A stretch of 64,000 bases of DNA from Thiocapsa bogorovii (lineage in GTDB: Bacteria; Pseudomonadota; Gammaproteobacteria; Chromatiales; Chromatiaceae). Under the pieces are notes generated by a model. That model made no database searches, was not told where the DNA came from, and saw nothing but the letters and a program-made list of their open reading frames with translations. The stretch lies in NCBI RefSeq assembly GCF_021228795.1, contig NZ_CP089309.1, forward strand, positions 4,213,501 to 4,277,500. The letters run 5' to 3'. The translations under genes were made by a program, and so were the position numbers. Position 1 is the stretch's first letter; the number at the start of each line of letters is the position of its first letter. Below, one piece after another: positions 26,685-37,476 of this stretch.

Positions 26685-27728
26685 TCAAATAATCACCGTC
26701 TCCTCCTCGTCATCCGGATCCAGTGCGTCTCGATACTGCTCCAACAAGGCCGCCGCGGTCTCCGGTTTGCCGAAGCACGCAAGGTGATAGAGGGCCTCTC
26801 CCTCGGTAATGAGCGGCAGATTGGTGCGGCCGATCACAATGCCGCTGACGGGCGAGAGCACCGGGTCGTCGACCGGTCGGAAGGGGTCGGTGATGATGCC
26901 CAGGGTGTCGCCCTTGCCGACGTGCGCGCCGAGCGGGGTGAGGGAGAGTAGGATGCCGCTCTGATGGGCACGGACCCAGACGCTGGAGCGGGCGACAAGC
27001 GGTTCGTGTCCGATGGCGCGGCGCGGCGCGGTCGATCGGATCATCCCGATGTGGCGCATGACTCCCAAGATGCCGCGCAGACCTGCGCGCACGGCGAACT
27101 CGTCGAAACGCAGCGCTTCGCCCCCCTCGTAGAGCAGGATGGGAACGCCGCGCGCGGCGGCCTCCGCGCGCAGCGATCCGGGGCGTATCTCCGCGTCGAG
27201 GATGACCGGTGTCTCGAACGCCTTCGCCAATGCCGGCATGTCCTCGCAGGCGTTGAGCGTGACGCGGATCTGCGGCAGGTTCTCGCGGTGGATTGCGCCC
27301 GTGTGCAGATCGATCCCGTGGGTCGAGCCCTCGACCACCTCGCTGATCAGGGTGGTGGCCAGGCGCGCGGCGAGCGAACCCTTGTCGGATCCGGGGAAGC
27401 TGCGGTTCAGGTCGCGCCGATCCGGGAGATAGCGAGACTGACGGACATAGCCGTAGACGTTGACGACGGGAACGGCGAGAAGGGTGCCGCGCAGCCGGCT
27501 CAATGTTTTTTGCAGCAGGAGCCGGCGGATGATCTCGACCCCGTTGATCTCGTCGCCGTGGATGGAGGCGGTCACGAACAGACGCGGGCCCGGTTTGCGG
27601 CCTCGAACCACATGCACCGGCATATAGACGGGTGTGGTCGTGTAGAGATTGGGAAGCGGGATGTCGACCCGGGCGCGCTCCCCGGGTTGGATCTCGCGAC
27701 CGGCGATGGTGACTGAATCTGCGGTCAT
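26685..27728 (-). CDS. Succinylglutamate desuccinylase/aspartoacylase family protein
   Basis: The 347-residue zinc-dependent carboxypeptidase-fold protein (M14/AstE-AspA type) has metal ligands in SIHGDEINGVE (His and Glu, about 56-66) and IDLHTGAIHR, and substrate-binding DRRDLNRSFPG. A C-terminal beta-barrel (about 255-330, VSPVSGIVIG) follows. Relatives remove acyl groups from amino acids or modify peptides. RimK lies 200 bp upstream on the same strand; pairs of RimK-like ligase and AstE-like hydrolase are common, suggesting addition and removal of an amino-acid tag, but the substrate is not shown. The C-terminus ends in an acidic DPDDEEE stretch. Confidence 0.85.
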   Translation of the reverse strand: MTADSVTIAGREIQPGERARVDIPLPNLYTTTPVYMPVHVVRGRKPGPRLFVTASIHGDEINGVEIIRRLLLQKTLSRLRGTLLAVPVVNVYGYVRQSRYLPDRRDLNRSFPGSDKGSLAARLATTLISEVVEGSTHGIDLHTGAIHRENLPQIRVTLNACEDMPALAKAFETPVILDAEIRPGSLRAEAAARGVPILLYEGGEALRFDEFAVRAGLRGILGVMRHIGMIRSTAPRRAIGHEPLVARSSVWVRAHQSGILLSLTPLGAHVGKGDTLGIITDPFRPVDDPVLSPVSGIVIGRTNLPLITEGEALYHLACFGKPETAAALLEQYRDALDPDDEEETVII

Positions 27729-27928
27729 CGGCGGGTGTCCTTGGAGACAGACACCGCGATCTTGTCATGAAATCGCCATGTTGTGGGATTTGGTTTTCGG
27801 TCGGTGATCGGGTTTCGGGTATCCGTTATCGGTTGTCAGGTTCGAGTGGACAGCCGCCAATCGCCAACATCGCCTGAGCGGCTCAACGGCCACCATGAGC
27901 CTGATCACCAATAGCCACCTTCGCCAAG

Positions 27929-28834
27929 TCACCCCTGCCCGCGCGTACGGGTCTTACCGAGTACGGCGTTCTTCTCGACGAGCTCGATCATTTGCGAGGC
28001 GATGTCCTTGCCCGTCGCCCGCTCGATTCCCTCCAGCCCCGGCGAGGAGTTGACCTCCATCACCACGGGGCCGTGGTTGGAGCGCAGGATGTCGACGCCG
28101 GCGACGTTCAAGCCCATGATTTTGGCGGCTCGGGTCGCGGTCGAGCGCTCCTCGGGCGTGATGCGGATCAACGAGGCGCTTCCGCCTCGGTGGAGGTTGG
28201 AGCGGAATTCGCCGGCCTTGGCTTGGCGTTTCATGCTCGCGACGACCTTGTCGCCGATCACGAAACAACGGATGTCGGCGCCGTTCGCTTCTTTGATGTA
28301 TTCCTGGACCAGGATGTTGACCTTAAGGCCCATGAACGCCTCGACCACGCTCTCGGCGGCTTGTTGGGTTTCCGCGAGCACGACGCCGATGCCTTGAGTG
28401 CCTTCCAGGAGCTTGATGACCAGCGGGGCACCGCCCACCATCTTAATGAGATCTTCGACATCGTCCGGGGCGTGGGCGAAGCCGGTGATGGGCAGACCGA
28501 TCCCTTTGCGCGAGAGCAGCTGCACGGAGCGGAGCTTGTCGCGAGCGCGGGTGATGGCGACCGATTCGTTCAGTGGATAGACCCCGAGCATCTCGAACTG
28601 ACGCAATACCGCCGTCCCGTAGAAGGTGACCGAGGCACCGATTCGCGGGATGACGGCGTCGAAGTCGCTGAGCTCCTCGCCTCGATAGTGGATCGAGGGT
28701 GCATGCGAAGTGATGTTCATGTAGCAACGCAGGACGTCGACGACCTTGGTGTCGTGTCCACGCATGCGGGCCGCCTCGACGAGGCGCCGAGTGGAATAGA
28801 GCGTCGGGTTGCGCGAGAGGATGGCGATTTTCAT
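27929..28834 (-). CDS. rimK: RimK-type ATP-grasp amino-acid ligase
   Basis: The 301-residue enzyme matches RimK (E. coli, about 300 residues), which adds glutamates to the C-terminus of ribosomal protein S6 and makes poly-glutamate. Visible are the start [37 protein letters not shown], the ATP-grasp core [33 protein letters not shown], and the magnesium site [14 protein letters not shown]. The ATG at 28834 with AGAAGG 7 nt upstream is preferred over an open frame from 28933. Whether its target is S6 is unproven here. Confidence 0.88.
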   Translation of the reverse strand: MKIAILSRNPTLYSTRRLVEAARMRGHDTKVVDVLRCYMNITSHAPSIHYRGEELSDFDAVIPRIGASVTFYGTAVLRQFEMLGVYPLNESVAITRARDKLRSVQLLSRKGIGLPITGFAHAPDDVEDLIKMVGGAPLVIKLLEGTQGIGVVLAETQQAAESVVEAFMGLKVNILVQEYIKEANGADIRCFVIGDKVVASMKRQAKAGEFRSNLHRGGSASLIRITPEERSTATRAAKIMGLNVAGVDILRSNHGPVVMEVNSSPGLEGIERATGKDIASQMIELVEKNAVLGKTRTRGQG

Positions 28835-29080
28835 GGCGTAGCCTTCTGGTGTTGGATCGTCCCGTCTCGAGGGATGCGGGTCGGGTGCGTAGAGGCGGGC
28901 GGCGCGCGGCGAGCGGGGTGGCTTGGGGCTCACGATCGAGGCGGAATCATACCGAAAGCGCGTAGTCGCGATCGTTCCGGCATCCTCGACCGGTCATCCG
29001 ATGCTTCGACTCCGCTCAGTCCGCGTGGTTGCGGAGCGGCCTGCCTCCGGAGCGCGGGAATCCGTGCGGCGCAGGCCGAC

Positions 29081-29563
29081 TCACGAGGGATCGGTCTCCC
29101 GCAAGGTTGCGATCAGCATGACGAGGACGCCGACACTGATGGCGCTGTCCGCGATGTTGAACGAGGGCCAGGGATTGAAGACGGAAAGCGGGATCACGGG
29201 AAGATAGACCTGAATGAAGTCGACGACATGACCGAGCAGGACTCGGTCGATCAGGTTGCCCACAGCGCCGCCGATCAAGAGCGCCAGTCCGAATGCAAGT
29301 GCGCCCGATCCGGATTTCAGGCGCAGCAGCCAGACGGTGAGTGCGACCGTAATGCCGACGGCCACCAGGGCGAACAGCCAACGCTGCCAGCCCCCGGCAT
29401 CGGCCAAGAAGCTGAACGCAGCGCCGGTATTAAACATCAGGGTCAGGTTGAGGTTCGGGATGAGCTCGATGACCTCGAAGGGCTCGAGCAGGCCCAGCAC
29501 CAACCACTTGGTGGCCTGGTCCAGCACCAGGACGACGAGCGAGAGCCAGAGCCAGCGTTTCAT
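29081..29563 (-). CDS. lspA: Lipoprotein signal peptidase LspA
   Basis: The 160-residue inner-membrane aspartyl protease cleaves prolipoprotein signal peptides after lipidation. Four membrane spans are visible, with the conserved LDQATKW (14-20), FNTGAAFSFLA, GGAVGNLIDR, and the catalytic aspartates Asp115 (HVVDFIQVY) and Asp139 (FNIADSAIS). A 5-residue insertion separates the two relative to common sequences. The ATG at 29563 starts the usual MKRWLWL; an in-frame ATG at 29653 overlaps the ileS stop and would add 30 residues. It is last in the murJ-ribF-ileS-lspA cluster. Confidence 0.93.
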   Translation of the reverse strand: MKRWLWLSLVVLVLDQATKWLVLGLLEPFEVIELIPNLNLTLMFNTGAAFSFLADAGGWQRWLFALVAVGITVALTVWLLRLKSGSGALAFGLALLIGGAVGNLIDRVLLGHVVDFIQVYLPVIPLSVFNPWPSFNIADSAISVGVLVMLIATLRETDPS

Positions 29564-29645
29564 GACGCCGCCTTTGGTGCTCGGGCCAGTCGCCGAGCCG
29601 GTTGCCGAGTCGACCTGTGCGACGTTCGTCGCAGACGCGTGCGGT

Positions 29646-32477
29646 TTAGGCATAGCGGCGGATCTCGCCGCTGCCTGCGACGTTCTCTACGCAGCGTCCG
29701 CAGAGCTCGGGATGCTCGGTAGAGGTGCCGACGTCGGGCCTGTGATGCCAGCAGCGCACGCATTTGGTGTGCTTGGAGGGGCGCACCCGGACGGCGAGTC
29801 CAGTCAGCTCGGTCTCGACCGCATCGGTCGGCTGCTCGCTTGACGGGCGCAGACGGATCTCCGAGGTGATGAGCGCAAAGCGCAGCTCGTCGCCCAGTTG
29901 AGCGAGGAGGGCGTAGAGGGGTTCGCCGCAATAGAGATCCAGCTCGGCATCCAGCGACGAGCCGATCAGTCCGGCCTTGCGCGCCGTCTCCAACGCGGGT
30001 CCGACGGCGAGGCGGGTTGCGATGACCTGATCCCAGAATGCCCGATCCATGGGGTCTCCGTCGGCCAGCGGGAAGAGGCCCTCGTACCAGGTCTCGACGA
30101 AGACGGTTTCGGCGCGCTCGCCCGGCAGATGTTGCCAAATCTCCTCGGCGGTGAAGCTGAGGATCGGAGCGAGCCAACGGCTCATGGCCTCGGCGATGTG
30201 GTACATCGCGGTCTGGCAGGAGCGACGCGGTAGGCTGTCCGCCTGGGTGGTGTACTGACGGTCTTTGATGACGTCGAGATAGAAGGAGCCCATGTCGACG
30301 ACGCAGAACTGCTGGACCTTCTGATAGATGACGTGAAACTGGTAGTCGCGATAGGCCTCGATGACCTCTGCCTGGAGGCGGAAGGCGCGGTCCACGGCCC
30401 AGCGATCGAGCTCGAGCATGGCATCGGGGGCGACCTGATCCTTGGCCGGGTCGAAGCCGTCGAGGTTCGCGAGCAGGAAGCGCGCGGTGTTGCGAATCCG
30501 CCGGTAAGCGTCCGCGGTGCGTTTGAGGATCTCCTCGCTGACGCCCATCTCCGCGCGGTAGTCGGTCGCCGCGACCCACAGACGGATGATGTCCGCGCCC
30601 AGGGTCTTCATGACATCCTGCGGCTTGACCACGTTGCCCTTGGACTTGGACATCTTCTCGCCCTTCGCGTCCACCGTGAAGCCGTGGGTGAGGACTTGAC
30701 GGTAGGGCGCGCGATCGTGCATCGCGACGGAGGTCATGAGCGAGCTTTGGAACCAGCCGCGGTGTTGATCCGAACCCTCGAGATAGAGGTCGGCGGGCGC
30801 GCGCAGCCCCTCGCGATGCTCCAGCACGCAGGCGTGGGTGACGCCCGAGTCGAACCAGACATCCAGGGTATCCTGGACCTTCTCGTACTCCGCGCCTTCG
30901 GTCTCGCCGAGCAAATCGACCGGCTCGAGCGCGAACCAAGCCTCCACGCCCTTCGCCTCGACCCGGCTCGCAACCTCCTCGATCAGTTCGGGGGTGCGTG
31001 GATGCAGCTCCCGGGTCACCTTATGGACGAGGAGCGTGATCGGCACGCCCCAGGTGCGCTGACGCGAGATACACCAATCGGGCCGACCCTGGACCATGCC
31101 CTCGATCCGGCTCTGGCCCCAATCGGGCATCCAGCTCACATGGCCGATCTCGCGCAGTGCGGCCTTGCGTAGCCCCTGCTTCTCCATACTGATGAACCAC
31201 TGCGGTGTGGCGCGGAAGATGATCGGGGTCTTATGGCGCCAGCAATGCGGATAGCTGTGGGTGAAGCGGGTCTCCAGCAGCAACGCGCCCTTGGCCTTCA
31301 AGGTTTCGACGACATGCTCGTTGGCCTTGAAGACGTTTTCGCCCGCGAACAGCGGCGTGTCCGGGAGGAAACGTCCATCGCCGCCGACCGGGTTGTGGAC
31401 CGGCAGGTGATAGCGCTGACCGACGATGTAGTCCTCCAGACCGTGGCCGGGTGCGGTGTGGACCGCACCGGTGCCGGCATCGAGCGTCACATGCTCGCCG
31501 ACGATCACGGGCACCTCGCGGTCGTAGAAGGGGTGCTTGAGCTTGAGGCCCTCGAAATCGATCCCGCGAGCATAGCCCAGCACCCGATACTGCTCGATAC
31601 CCCAGCGGTCCATGGTGTCCTTGAGCAGGCCCTCGGCGACGATCAGACGCTCATGACCGTGCGCGGACTCGACCGCGACGACCACGTATTCAAGCTCGGC
31701 GTTGAGTGCGACCGCCTGATTCGCCGGAAGCGTCCAGGGCGTGGTGGTCCAGATCACGATCGAGGCCGGACCCTCGCCGCAGCCGTTGGGCGTGCCGTGA
31801 CAGCGCGCCTCGAGCGTCTCGGGCTCGACGACCGGAAAACGGACGTCGATCGCGATGGATTGCTTGTCGGCATATTCGACCTCGGCCTCGGCCAGGGCGG
31901 AACCGCAGTCGATGCACCAGTGCACGGGCTTGAAGCCCTTTTGGACATGACCGTTGGCGATGATCCGCCCGAGCGAGCGGATGATCTCGGCCTCGAAGGC
32001 GAAGTCCATCGTGAGATAGGGATTGTCCCAGTCGCCGAAGACGCCGAGACGCTTGAAGTCGGTGCGCTGGCCGTCGACCTGCTTGGCCGCATACTCGCGA
32101 CAGGCGACGCGAAATTCCGCGGCGCTGATCTTGTGGCCCGGCTTGCCCTTCTTCTTCTCGACCTGCAGCTCGATCGGCAAGCCGTGACAGTCCCAGCCCG
32201 GCACATAGGGTGCGTCGAAGCCGTCGAGCGTGCGCGCCTTCACGATGATGTCCTTGAGAACCTTGTTGACCGCATGACCGATGTGGATCTCGCCGTTCGC
32301 GTAGGGCGGGCCGTCGTGGAGGATAAAGGTCTCGGCCCCCGCGCGTGCTCGGCGGATTGCGGCATAGAGCGCCATCGACTCCCAACGCTTGAGCATCTCG
32401 GGCTCGCGCTGGGCGAGGTTCGCCTTCATCGGGAAGCCCGTGTTCGGGAGATTCAGGGTGTCTTTGTAATCGGTCAC
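29646..32477 (-). CDS. ileS: Isoleucyl-tRNA synthetase
   Basis: This 943-residue class I synthetase charges tRNA-Ile. Seen are the N-terminal [16 protein letters not shown], the HIGH motif in [15 protein letters not shown], the CP1 editing region ([12 protein letters not shown]), the KMSKS motif in [14 protein letters not shown], and the C-terminal zinc site [10 protein letters not shown]...CGRCVENV. The reading frame is open to 32579, but the conserved N-terminus begins at a GTG at 32477, which I take as the start, without a strong SD. It sits between ribF and lspA on the same strand. Confidence 0.95.
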   Translation of the reverse strand: MTDYKDTLNLPNTGFPMKANLAQREPEMLKRWESMALYAAIRRARAGAETFILHDGPPYANGEIHIGHAVNKVLKDIIVKARTLDGFDAPYVPGWDCHGLPIELQVEKKKGKPGHKISAAEFRVACREYAAKQVDGQRTDFKRLGVFGDWDNPYLTMDFAFEAEIIRSLGRIIANGHVQKGFKPVHWCIDCGSALAEAEVEYADKQSIAIDVRFPVVEPETLEARCHGTPNGCGEGPASIVIWTTTPWTLPANQAVALNAELEYVVVAVESAHGHERLIVAEGLLKDTMDRWGIEQYRVLGYARGIDFEGLKLKHPFYDREVPVIVGEHVTLDAGTGAVHTAPGHGLEDYIVGQRYHLPVHNPVGGDGRFLPDTPLFAGENVFKANEHVVETLKAKGALLLETRFTHSYPHCWRHKTPIIFRATPQWFISMEKQGLRKAALREIGHVSWMPDWGQSRIEGMVQGRPDWCISRQRTWGVPITLLVHKVTRELHPRTPELIEEVASRVEAKGVEAWFALEPVDLLGETEGAEYEKVQDTLDVWFDSGVTHACVLEHREGLRAPADLYLEGSDQHRGWFQSSLMTSVAMHDRAPYRQVLTHGFTVDAKGEKMSKSKGNVVKPQDVMKTLGADIIRLWVAATDYRAEMGVSEEILKRTADAYRRIRNTARFLLANLDGFDPAKDQVAPDAMLELDRWAVDRAFRLQAEVIEAYRDYQFHVIYQKVQQFCVVDMGSFYLDVIKDRQYTTQADSLPRRSCQTAMYHIAEAMSRWLAPILSFTAEEIWQHLPGERAETVFVETWYEGLFPLADGDPMDRAFWDQVIATRLAVGPALETARKAGLIGSSLDAELDLYCGEPLYALLAQLGDELRFALITSEIRLRPSSEQPTDAVETELTGLAVRVRPSKHTKCVRCWHHRPDVGTSTEHPELCGRCVENVAGSGEIRRYA

Positions 32478-32725
32478 GTGGCTTGGTCTCGGTGCGTCGG
32501 AAGGGTGTCGCGTAGGATCCTCGGACGGGCTCCGGGGCGAACAAAGGGTGATTGTGGCTTGCTCGGCCCCGGGAGGCAAAGTTGATCGACCCGGCTGACG
32601 CCTTTCGTGCGCGGGTAGATCACCGGCACCCGGCCGCCGGGCTCAGGCCTTCGCCGTGTCCCCGGGGCGGCCGATCGAGATCGGGTCGCTTCAGGTCCGC
32701 GAGGTTCGGGCGTCGCGTCGAAAGC

Positions 32726-33739
32726 CTAACATCGAGCCGCCCCGGGGTTTGAGGTCGAAGGCTCGCAGTGCCCGTCGGGGTCATGCGGGCCGGCCGATCG
32801 GAGATATTCCCGCGCCACACGCGCATCGATCTGGATCTGCTCCTTGAGGGCATCGAAGGACTCGAACCGCTTTTCGTCGCGCAGCTTCAGCCGAAACTCG
32901 ACCTCCAAGTGATGTCCGTAGATCTCCCGATCGAAGTCGAAGAGATGGACCTCGAGCCGATAGTCCTTGCCGTTGACGGTCGGGCGTGTGCCGACATTGG
33001 CGACGGCCGGGAGCGGGGTCGGGCCGAGTCCGGACACCATGACGGCGTATACGCCGCGCACCGGGCTGAAACGACGGTGCAGGTCGATGTTCGCGGTCGG
33101 AAAGCCGATGCTGCGACCGCGCTTGGCGCCATGGGAGACGCGACCCTGCATCCGGTAAGGCCGCCCGAGGAGATGGCGGGCTTGCTCGAGGTCGCCGCGA
33201 CCGAGCGCCTCGCGCACACGGGTGCTGCTGATCCGCTCCGTGCCGTGCGTGATGGTATGTAGATCCTCGACCTCGAAACCGCTGTCGTCGTTCCGACCGG
33301 CCTGGCCCATCGCGTGCAACAGGGCATAGTCCCCCTCGCGGCCGCGACCGAAGCGGAAGTCGTCTCCGACCAGAAGGTAGCGCACGCCGAGCCCGTCGAG
33401 CAGGAGCCGCTGTACGAAGTCGCGTGCACCCATCCCGGCGAGCTTCGGGTTGAACTCAAGGAGCATGACCTGCTCGATGCCGCAGTCTTGGATCGCCGCC
33501 AGCTTTTCGCGCAGCCGCGTCAGTCGCGCGGGGGCCGACTCGGGCGCGAAGAACTCCATCGGTTGAGGCTCGAAGGTAATGACGGTCGCCGGCAAACCGA
33601 GCTCGCGTCCGCGCGCCAACAGTCGCTGAAAGACGGTGCGATGTCCCAAGTGGACACCGTCGAAATTGCCGATGGTCGCGACGCAACCTCGGTCGGTCGG
33701 GCGCAGGTTGTGTAAGCCTCGGATCAGCCGCATTGCCAT
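32726..33739 (-). CDS. ribF: Bifunctional riboflavin kinase/FAD synthetase
   Basis: The 337-residue enzyme makes FMN then FAD. The N-terminal FAD synthetase has GNFDGVHLGHRTVF, VGDDFRFGRGREG and ISSTRVREAL; the C-terminal riboflavin kinase has GRPYRMQGRVSHGAKRGR, GFPTANI and GVYAVMV. The ATG at 33739 has a GAGG about 9 nt upstream; a second ATG lies two codons later, and upstream open frame to 33835 lacks conservation. The C-terminal tail after LRSAG is not conserved. It is flanked by murJ and ileS in the usual gammaproteobacterial order. Confidence 0.93.
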   Translation of the reverse strand: MAMRLIRGLHNLRPTDRGCVATIGNFDGVHLGHRTVFQRLLARGRELGLPATVITFEPQPMEFFAPESAPARLTRLREKLAAIQDCGIEQVMLLEFNPKLAGMGARDFVQRLLLDGLGVRYLLVGDDFRFGRGREGDYALLHAMGQAGRNDDSGFEVEDLHTITHGTERISSTRVREALGRGDLEQARHLLGRPYRMQGRVSHGAKRGRSIGFPTANIDLHRRFSPVRGVYAVMVSGLGPTPLPAVANVGTRPTVNGKDYRLEVHLFDFDREIYGHHLEVEFRLKLRDEKRFESFDALKEQIQIDARVAREYLRSAGPHDPDGHCEPSTSNPGAARC

Positions 33740-33928
33740 CTGCCTCGGGAAACCGGAACGCCAGTATACGCGAGCACCGGAAGGCCTCGAACCATCCCCG
33801 ACGTTTGACGCTCGCACAAGCTGTCTCGACGACATCCGTCCGACTCTCGCCGACGTCGAGCACCGTTGCTTGGCCCGGTCTCGGGGCAGGGCGAAACCCG
33901 GTTGAATCCTGCCGCGAGTGGGTTGGCC

Positions 33929-35464
33929 CTATTCCCGCCCCATGAAGTGTCGCGGGCGGATGCCCATCGCCAGCAGAGCCGCCGCATAGACGGCCCCGCC
34001 GATCAGAATCCACATCAGCAGACGCCAGATCCGTTCACCCGGACCCATGGCGATCCAGTCCGCGGTCACGCCGACCACCAGATAAATGACGATGCCCATC
34101 GCCAGATTGGCGATCAGCGCCTTGATCATTAGCGGGATCCATGTGCGCTTCGGTCGAAAGATGCGGTCCCTGAGTAGGCCGCGCAGCAGCAAGCCGGCGT
34201 TGGTGATGGCCGCGATCGTCGTGGCCGCCGCAAGTCCGGCATGGCCGAAGGGAAACATCAGGATCAGGTTGAAGGTCATGTTGGTCACGAGTGCGATGAC
34301 CGCGATCCGCACCGGTGTCTTCATGTCCTGACGGGCATAGTAGCCGGGCGCCAGCACCTTGATCCCCATGAAGGCGACCAGGCCGAGCGAATAGGCCATG
34401 AGGCTCAGTCTCGCCTTCTCCACATCGTTCGCACCGAACTCGCCCGAATAGAAAAGGGTCGCGATCATTGGGCCGGCCAGGAGCAGAAGGCCCACGGCGC
34501 AAGGCACGCCCAGCAACAGGACCCAACGCAGCGCCCAATCGATCGTGTAGGAAAAGGCGACTGGATCGTCGGCGGCATGACGCTGCGACAGGCGCGGCAG
34601 GATGACAGTCGCCAGCGCGACGGCGAGGATTCCCAGTGGAAATTCCATCAACCGGTCGGAGTAGTAGAGCCAGGAGATGCTTCCCGTGACGAGGAAAGAG
34701 GCGAGCAGCGTATCGAGCAGCAGACTGATCTGGCCGACCGAGACCCCGAATAGTGCCGGCACCATCAGCTTCACCGTCTTGCGCACGCCGGGATCCGTGG
34801 TTGCCAGGCGCGGACGGGGCAGCAGCTTGAGCTGGCGCAGGAAGGGGACCTGAAAGAGCAGCTGCGCGATCCCGGCGATGAAGACGCCCCAGGCCAGCGC
34901 GACGATCGGACGGTCCATCAGCGGTGCGAGATAGACCGCGCAGAGGATCAGCGAGATGTTGAGCAGGACGGGCGTAAAGGCCGGGATGCCAAAGCGCTCG
35001 TAGGTGTTCAGGATGCCGCCCGCGAAGGCGGTCAACGAGATAAACAAGAGATACGGAAAGGTCAGACGCAGCATCTCGGTGGCCAGGGCGAGCTGCTCCG
35101 GCTCGTTCACGAAGCCCGGGGCGAAGACCAGGATCAAGACGGGCGCGCCCACGACACCCAGCACCGTGACCAGCAGCAACATGGTCCCGAGCGTGCCGGC
35201 GACTGCGTCGACATAGGCCTTGAGCGCGTCGAAACCGCGTTTCTCCTTGTACTCGTTCAGAACCGGCACGAACGCCATGGAGAAGGCGCCTTCGGCGAAA
35301 AGGCGTCGCATGAAGTTCGGGATCTTGAAGGCGACGAAGAAGGCGTCCGTTCCGGCGTCGGCGCCGAAGATCCGGGCGACGACCAGGTCGCGCACGAAGC
35401 CGAGGACCCGCGAAAGAAAGGTATTGCTACCGACCTTGGCGATCGAGGCGGCGAGTGAGGCCAC
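33929..35464 (-). CDS. murJ: Lipid II flippase MurJ (MviN)
   Basis: The 511-residue, roughly 14-span membrane protein of the MOP superfamily flips the peptidoglycan precursor lipid II. The N-terminus has the conserved VLGFVRDLVVARIFGA and TDAFFVAFKIPNFMRRLFAEGAF patterns, and a GYYARQDMKTPVRIA motif lies about residue 375. Length matches E. coli MurJ. It begins the minus-strand cluster with ribF, ileS and lspA and is divergent from rpsT, with a repeat-rich gap and a small glycine-zipper remnant between them. Confidence 0.95.
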   Translation of the reverse strand: MASLAASIAKVGSNTFLSRVLGFVRDLVVARIFGADAGTDAFFVAFKIPNFMRRLFAEGAFSMAFVPVLNEYKEKRGFDALKAYVDAVAGTLGTMLLLVTVLGVVGAPVLILVFAPGFVNEPEQLALATEMLRLTFPYLLFISLTAFAGGILNTYERFGIPAFTPVLLNISLILCAVYLAPLMDRPIVALAWGVFIAGIAQLLFQVPFLRQLKLLPRPRLATTDPGVRKTVKLMVPALFGVSVGQISLLLDTLLASFLVTGSISWLYYSDRLMEFPLGILAVALATVILPRLSQRHAADDPVAFSYTIDWALRWVLLLGVPCAVGLLLLAGPMIATLFYSGEFGANDVEKARLSLMAYSLGLVAFMGIKVLAPGYYARQDMKTPVRIAVIALVTNMTFNLILMFPFGHAGLAAATTIAAITNAGLLLRGLLRDRIFRPKRTWIPLMIKALIANLAMGIVIYLVVGVTADWIAMGPGERIWRLLMWILIGGAVYAAALLAMGIRPRHFMGRE

Positions 35465-35735
35465 GGATGGAGGGACTCCGAAAAAAGCGCGGAGTATATA
35501 CCGAGTGCCCCCGGGCTTATCGCGCCATTGCGCCCCCCGCGTACGACGGGTCGGCGTTGCGCATCCCCGTCGCGGGGCCGCTACACCTCGTCGGTGCGCC
35601 CTGTCCCGGCGCGCTCAGGGCGTGCTTCAGGGGGCGTAGCGGCCGTCATCCGGGGGGTGAGGCGTCGGATGATCAAGATCGTCAACCACGTCAAACCCAG
35701 CGTGCGGCACGAAGCGGTCAGCTGCCGGGCCGAGG

Positions 35736-35903
35736 TTAATAGCGCGTGGACTGTTGCTGATACAGCTGCTGGTTGCGCTGTGCCTCCCAAGCCTCGCGAT
35801 CGCGCTGCTGCTGGAACTCCTTCTCGTGCTGATCGTACGCGAAGGCACCGAGAGCGCCGACGCCGGCCCCGATCAAGGCACCGCGACCGGCGTTGGCGCG
35901 CAC
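35736..35903 (-). pseudogene. Glycine-zipper protein remnant (55 codons)
   Basis: The minus strand from GTG 35903 to TAA 35736 encodes a glycine-zipper segment ([20 protein letters not shown]) and a Gln/Glu/Arg-rich tail. Glycine-zipper outer-membrane lipoproteins of this type normally have a signal peptide and lipobox; here the frame is closed by a TAG 14 codons upstream with neither present, and no good SD is seen. I read it as the 3' remnant of a lipoprotein gene, cut at its 5' side close to the rpsT promoter region. A short functional peptide cannot be excluded. Confidence 0.5.
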
Positions 35904-35990
35904 AGATTGACAGCACCCGAGGTCGCATGGATACTACGCGGTCTTTACTCGGATTACAGCATTACAGCGCCGGATTTTCAGGAGACCCCT

Positions 35991-36254
35991 TTGGCCAACT
36001 CAGCACAAGCCCGCAAGCGCGCCCGTCAAGCAGAAGACCGTCGTCAGCAGAACGCCTCGCAGCGAAGCACCCTGCGCACCTTCATGAAGAAGGTGATCAA
36101 AGCCATCCAGGCCGGCGACAAAGAAGCCGCCGTCCAAGCCTTCAAGGACGCGGTTCCGCGTATCGACCGTGCCGCGCGCAAGGGCCTCATCCACGCCAAC
36201 AAGGCCGCCCGTCACAAAAGCCGGATGAACGCCCACATCAAGGGCATGAGCTAG
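35991..36254 (+). CDS. rpsT: Ribosomal protein S20
   Basis: The 87-residue basic protein ([20 protein letters not shown] at its start, [20 protein letters not shown] near the end) is S20 of the small ribosomal subunit. The start is a TTG with a strong AGGAGA 6 nt upstream; no ATG is available without adding unrelated residues. E. coli rpsT also uses a UUG start, which is part of its autoregulation, so this is probably conserved. A strong intrinsic terminator follows 30 bp after the stop. Confidence 0.96.
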   Translation: MANSAQARKRARQAEDRRQQNASQRSTLRTFMKKVIKAIQAGDKEAAVQAFKDAVPRIDRAARKGLIHANKAARHKSRMNAHIKGMS

Positions 36255-36284
36255 TCGCTCCTCGGCACCGATCTCCGGCGCACG

Positions 36285-36314
36285 AAAAAACCGGCCTTTG
36301 AGGCCGGTTTTTTT
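36285..36314 (+). terminator. Rho-independent terminator of rpsT
   Basis: The sequence has an A-run, the stem ACCGGCCT-TTG-AGGCCGGT and a run of seven T. The A-run also allows termination in the opposite direction, serving the convergent lgt gene. Confidence 0.92.
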
Positions 36315-36456
36315 ATGTCTTCACGGGCGAGGCCGAGATGCCGCCGTCATCGATCGGCCCTGAGCGTTCCGATTGCAGGATGTCGAGAGCAGAAGGGCGA
36401 GAGCCGATACCGAGCATCCCGCATCGACCGGCCGCCTGCTCTCGGAGGGTCCTGGC

Positions 36457-37284
36457 CTAGGCTGCGCGACGTCTGTAGGCGAGCGCGAGCAGCAGCGCGC
36501 CGAACAGGATCATGGGTGTCGAGAGCAGTTGACCCATAGTCAGCCAGCCGAAGGCGAGATAGCCGATATGGGCATCCGGCACGCGCACGAATTCCACGGC
36601 AAACCTGGAGAGACCGTAGCCGAGCAGGAAGACACCCGAGACGGCCATCACGGGCCTTGGTTTACTGGAAAAGATCCAGAGGACAAGGAATAGGGCGAGA
36701 CCCTCGAGCGCGGCCTGATAGAGCTGCGAGGCATGCACCGGGATGCTCCAAATGGTCCCTGCGGGAAGATCCGCGCACTGCGCCGGAAATTCCAGACAGG
36801 GAAGGCGCATCCCCCAGGGCAGATCGGTCCGATGTCCCCAGAGCTCGCCGTTGATGAAATTGCCGATCCGCCCGGCGAAGAGCCCTAGAGGAACGAGCGG
36901 CGCGAGGAAATCGCCGACCTGGAAAAACTGCATGCGATGGCGGCGTGCGAACAAGTAGATCGCGATGAGCACCCCGATCAGCCCGCCGTGGAAGGCCATT
37001 CCGCCCTCCCAGACCTTCAGAATGTTCAGCGGGTTTGCGGCAAGCTGGTCGAAGCCGTAGAAGAGCATGTAGCCGAGTCGACCCCCGACGATGGTGCCGA
37101 TAACCCCGTAGAAAATGAGGTCGTCGACCATCTCTGTGGTCCAACCCGATCCCGACCGGCCTGCCCGCCAGCGCCCCAGCATCCAGGCGGCACCGAATCC
37201 AACGAGATACATGAGCCCGTACCAATGGATCCGCAGGGGTCCAAGGCCGAGTGCGACGGGGTCGATGTCGGGGTAGGTCAGCAT
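36457..37284 (-). CDS. lgt: Prolipoprotein diacylglyceryl transferase
   Basis: The 275-residue membrane enzyme transfers diacylglycerol from phosphatidylglycerol to the lipobox cysteine of prolipoproteins, the step before LspA. The family signature [15 protein letters not shown] (about residues 139-153), [12 protein letters not shown] with its catalytic-region His, and [14 protein letters not shown] are present, with about seven membrane spans. Length fits. It is convergent with rpsT and stands alone; lspA lies about 7 kb away. Confidence 0.95.
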   Translation of the reverse strand: MLTYPDIDPVALGLGPLRIHWYGLMYLVGFGAAWMLGRWRAGRSGSGWTTEMVDDLIFYGVIGTIVGGRLGYMLFYGFDQLAANPLNILKVWEGGMAFHGGLIGVLIAIYLFARRHRMQFFQVGDFLAPLVPLGLFAGRIGNFINGELWGHRTDLPWGMRLPCLEFPAQCADLPAGTIWSIPVHASQLYQAALEGLALFLVLWIFSSKPRPVMAVSGVFLLGYGLSRFAVEFVRVPDAHIGYLAFGWLTMGQLLSTPMILFGALLLALAYRRRAA

Positions 37285-37476
37285 GTCGTCGACTAGTATA
37301 CAGCCCGGCGGCGGGTTTCAGGATGTCGGTTTGAGGGCAGGGTTCGGACATGAGTTGAAGTCCCGCGCGCTGCACGCCTTGACGATCAAGGCCAAGACAC
37401 CGCAAGAGAAGGAAGGCCGCGGAAGGCCGCTGACCCGAGCCCGACCGCGGCGGCAGGGGGTGGCTCGCGCGTCATA

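Noticed and set aside
27992-29722. 576-codon plus-strand open frame
   Set aside because: It is antisense to rimK and lspA; no start signal or domain.
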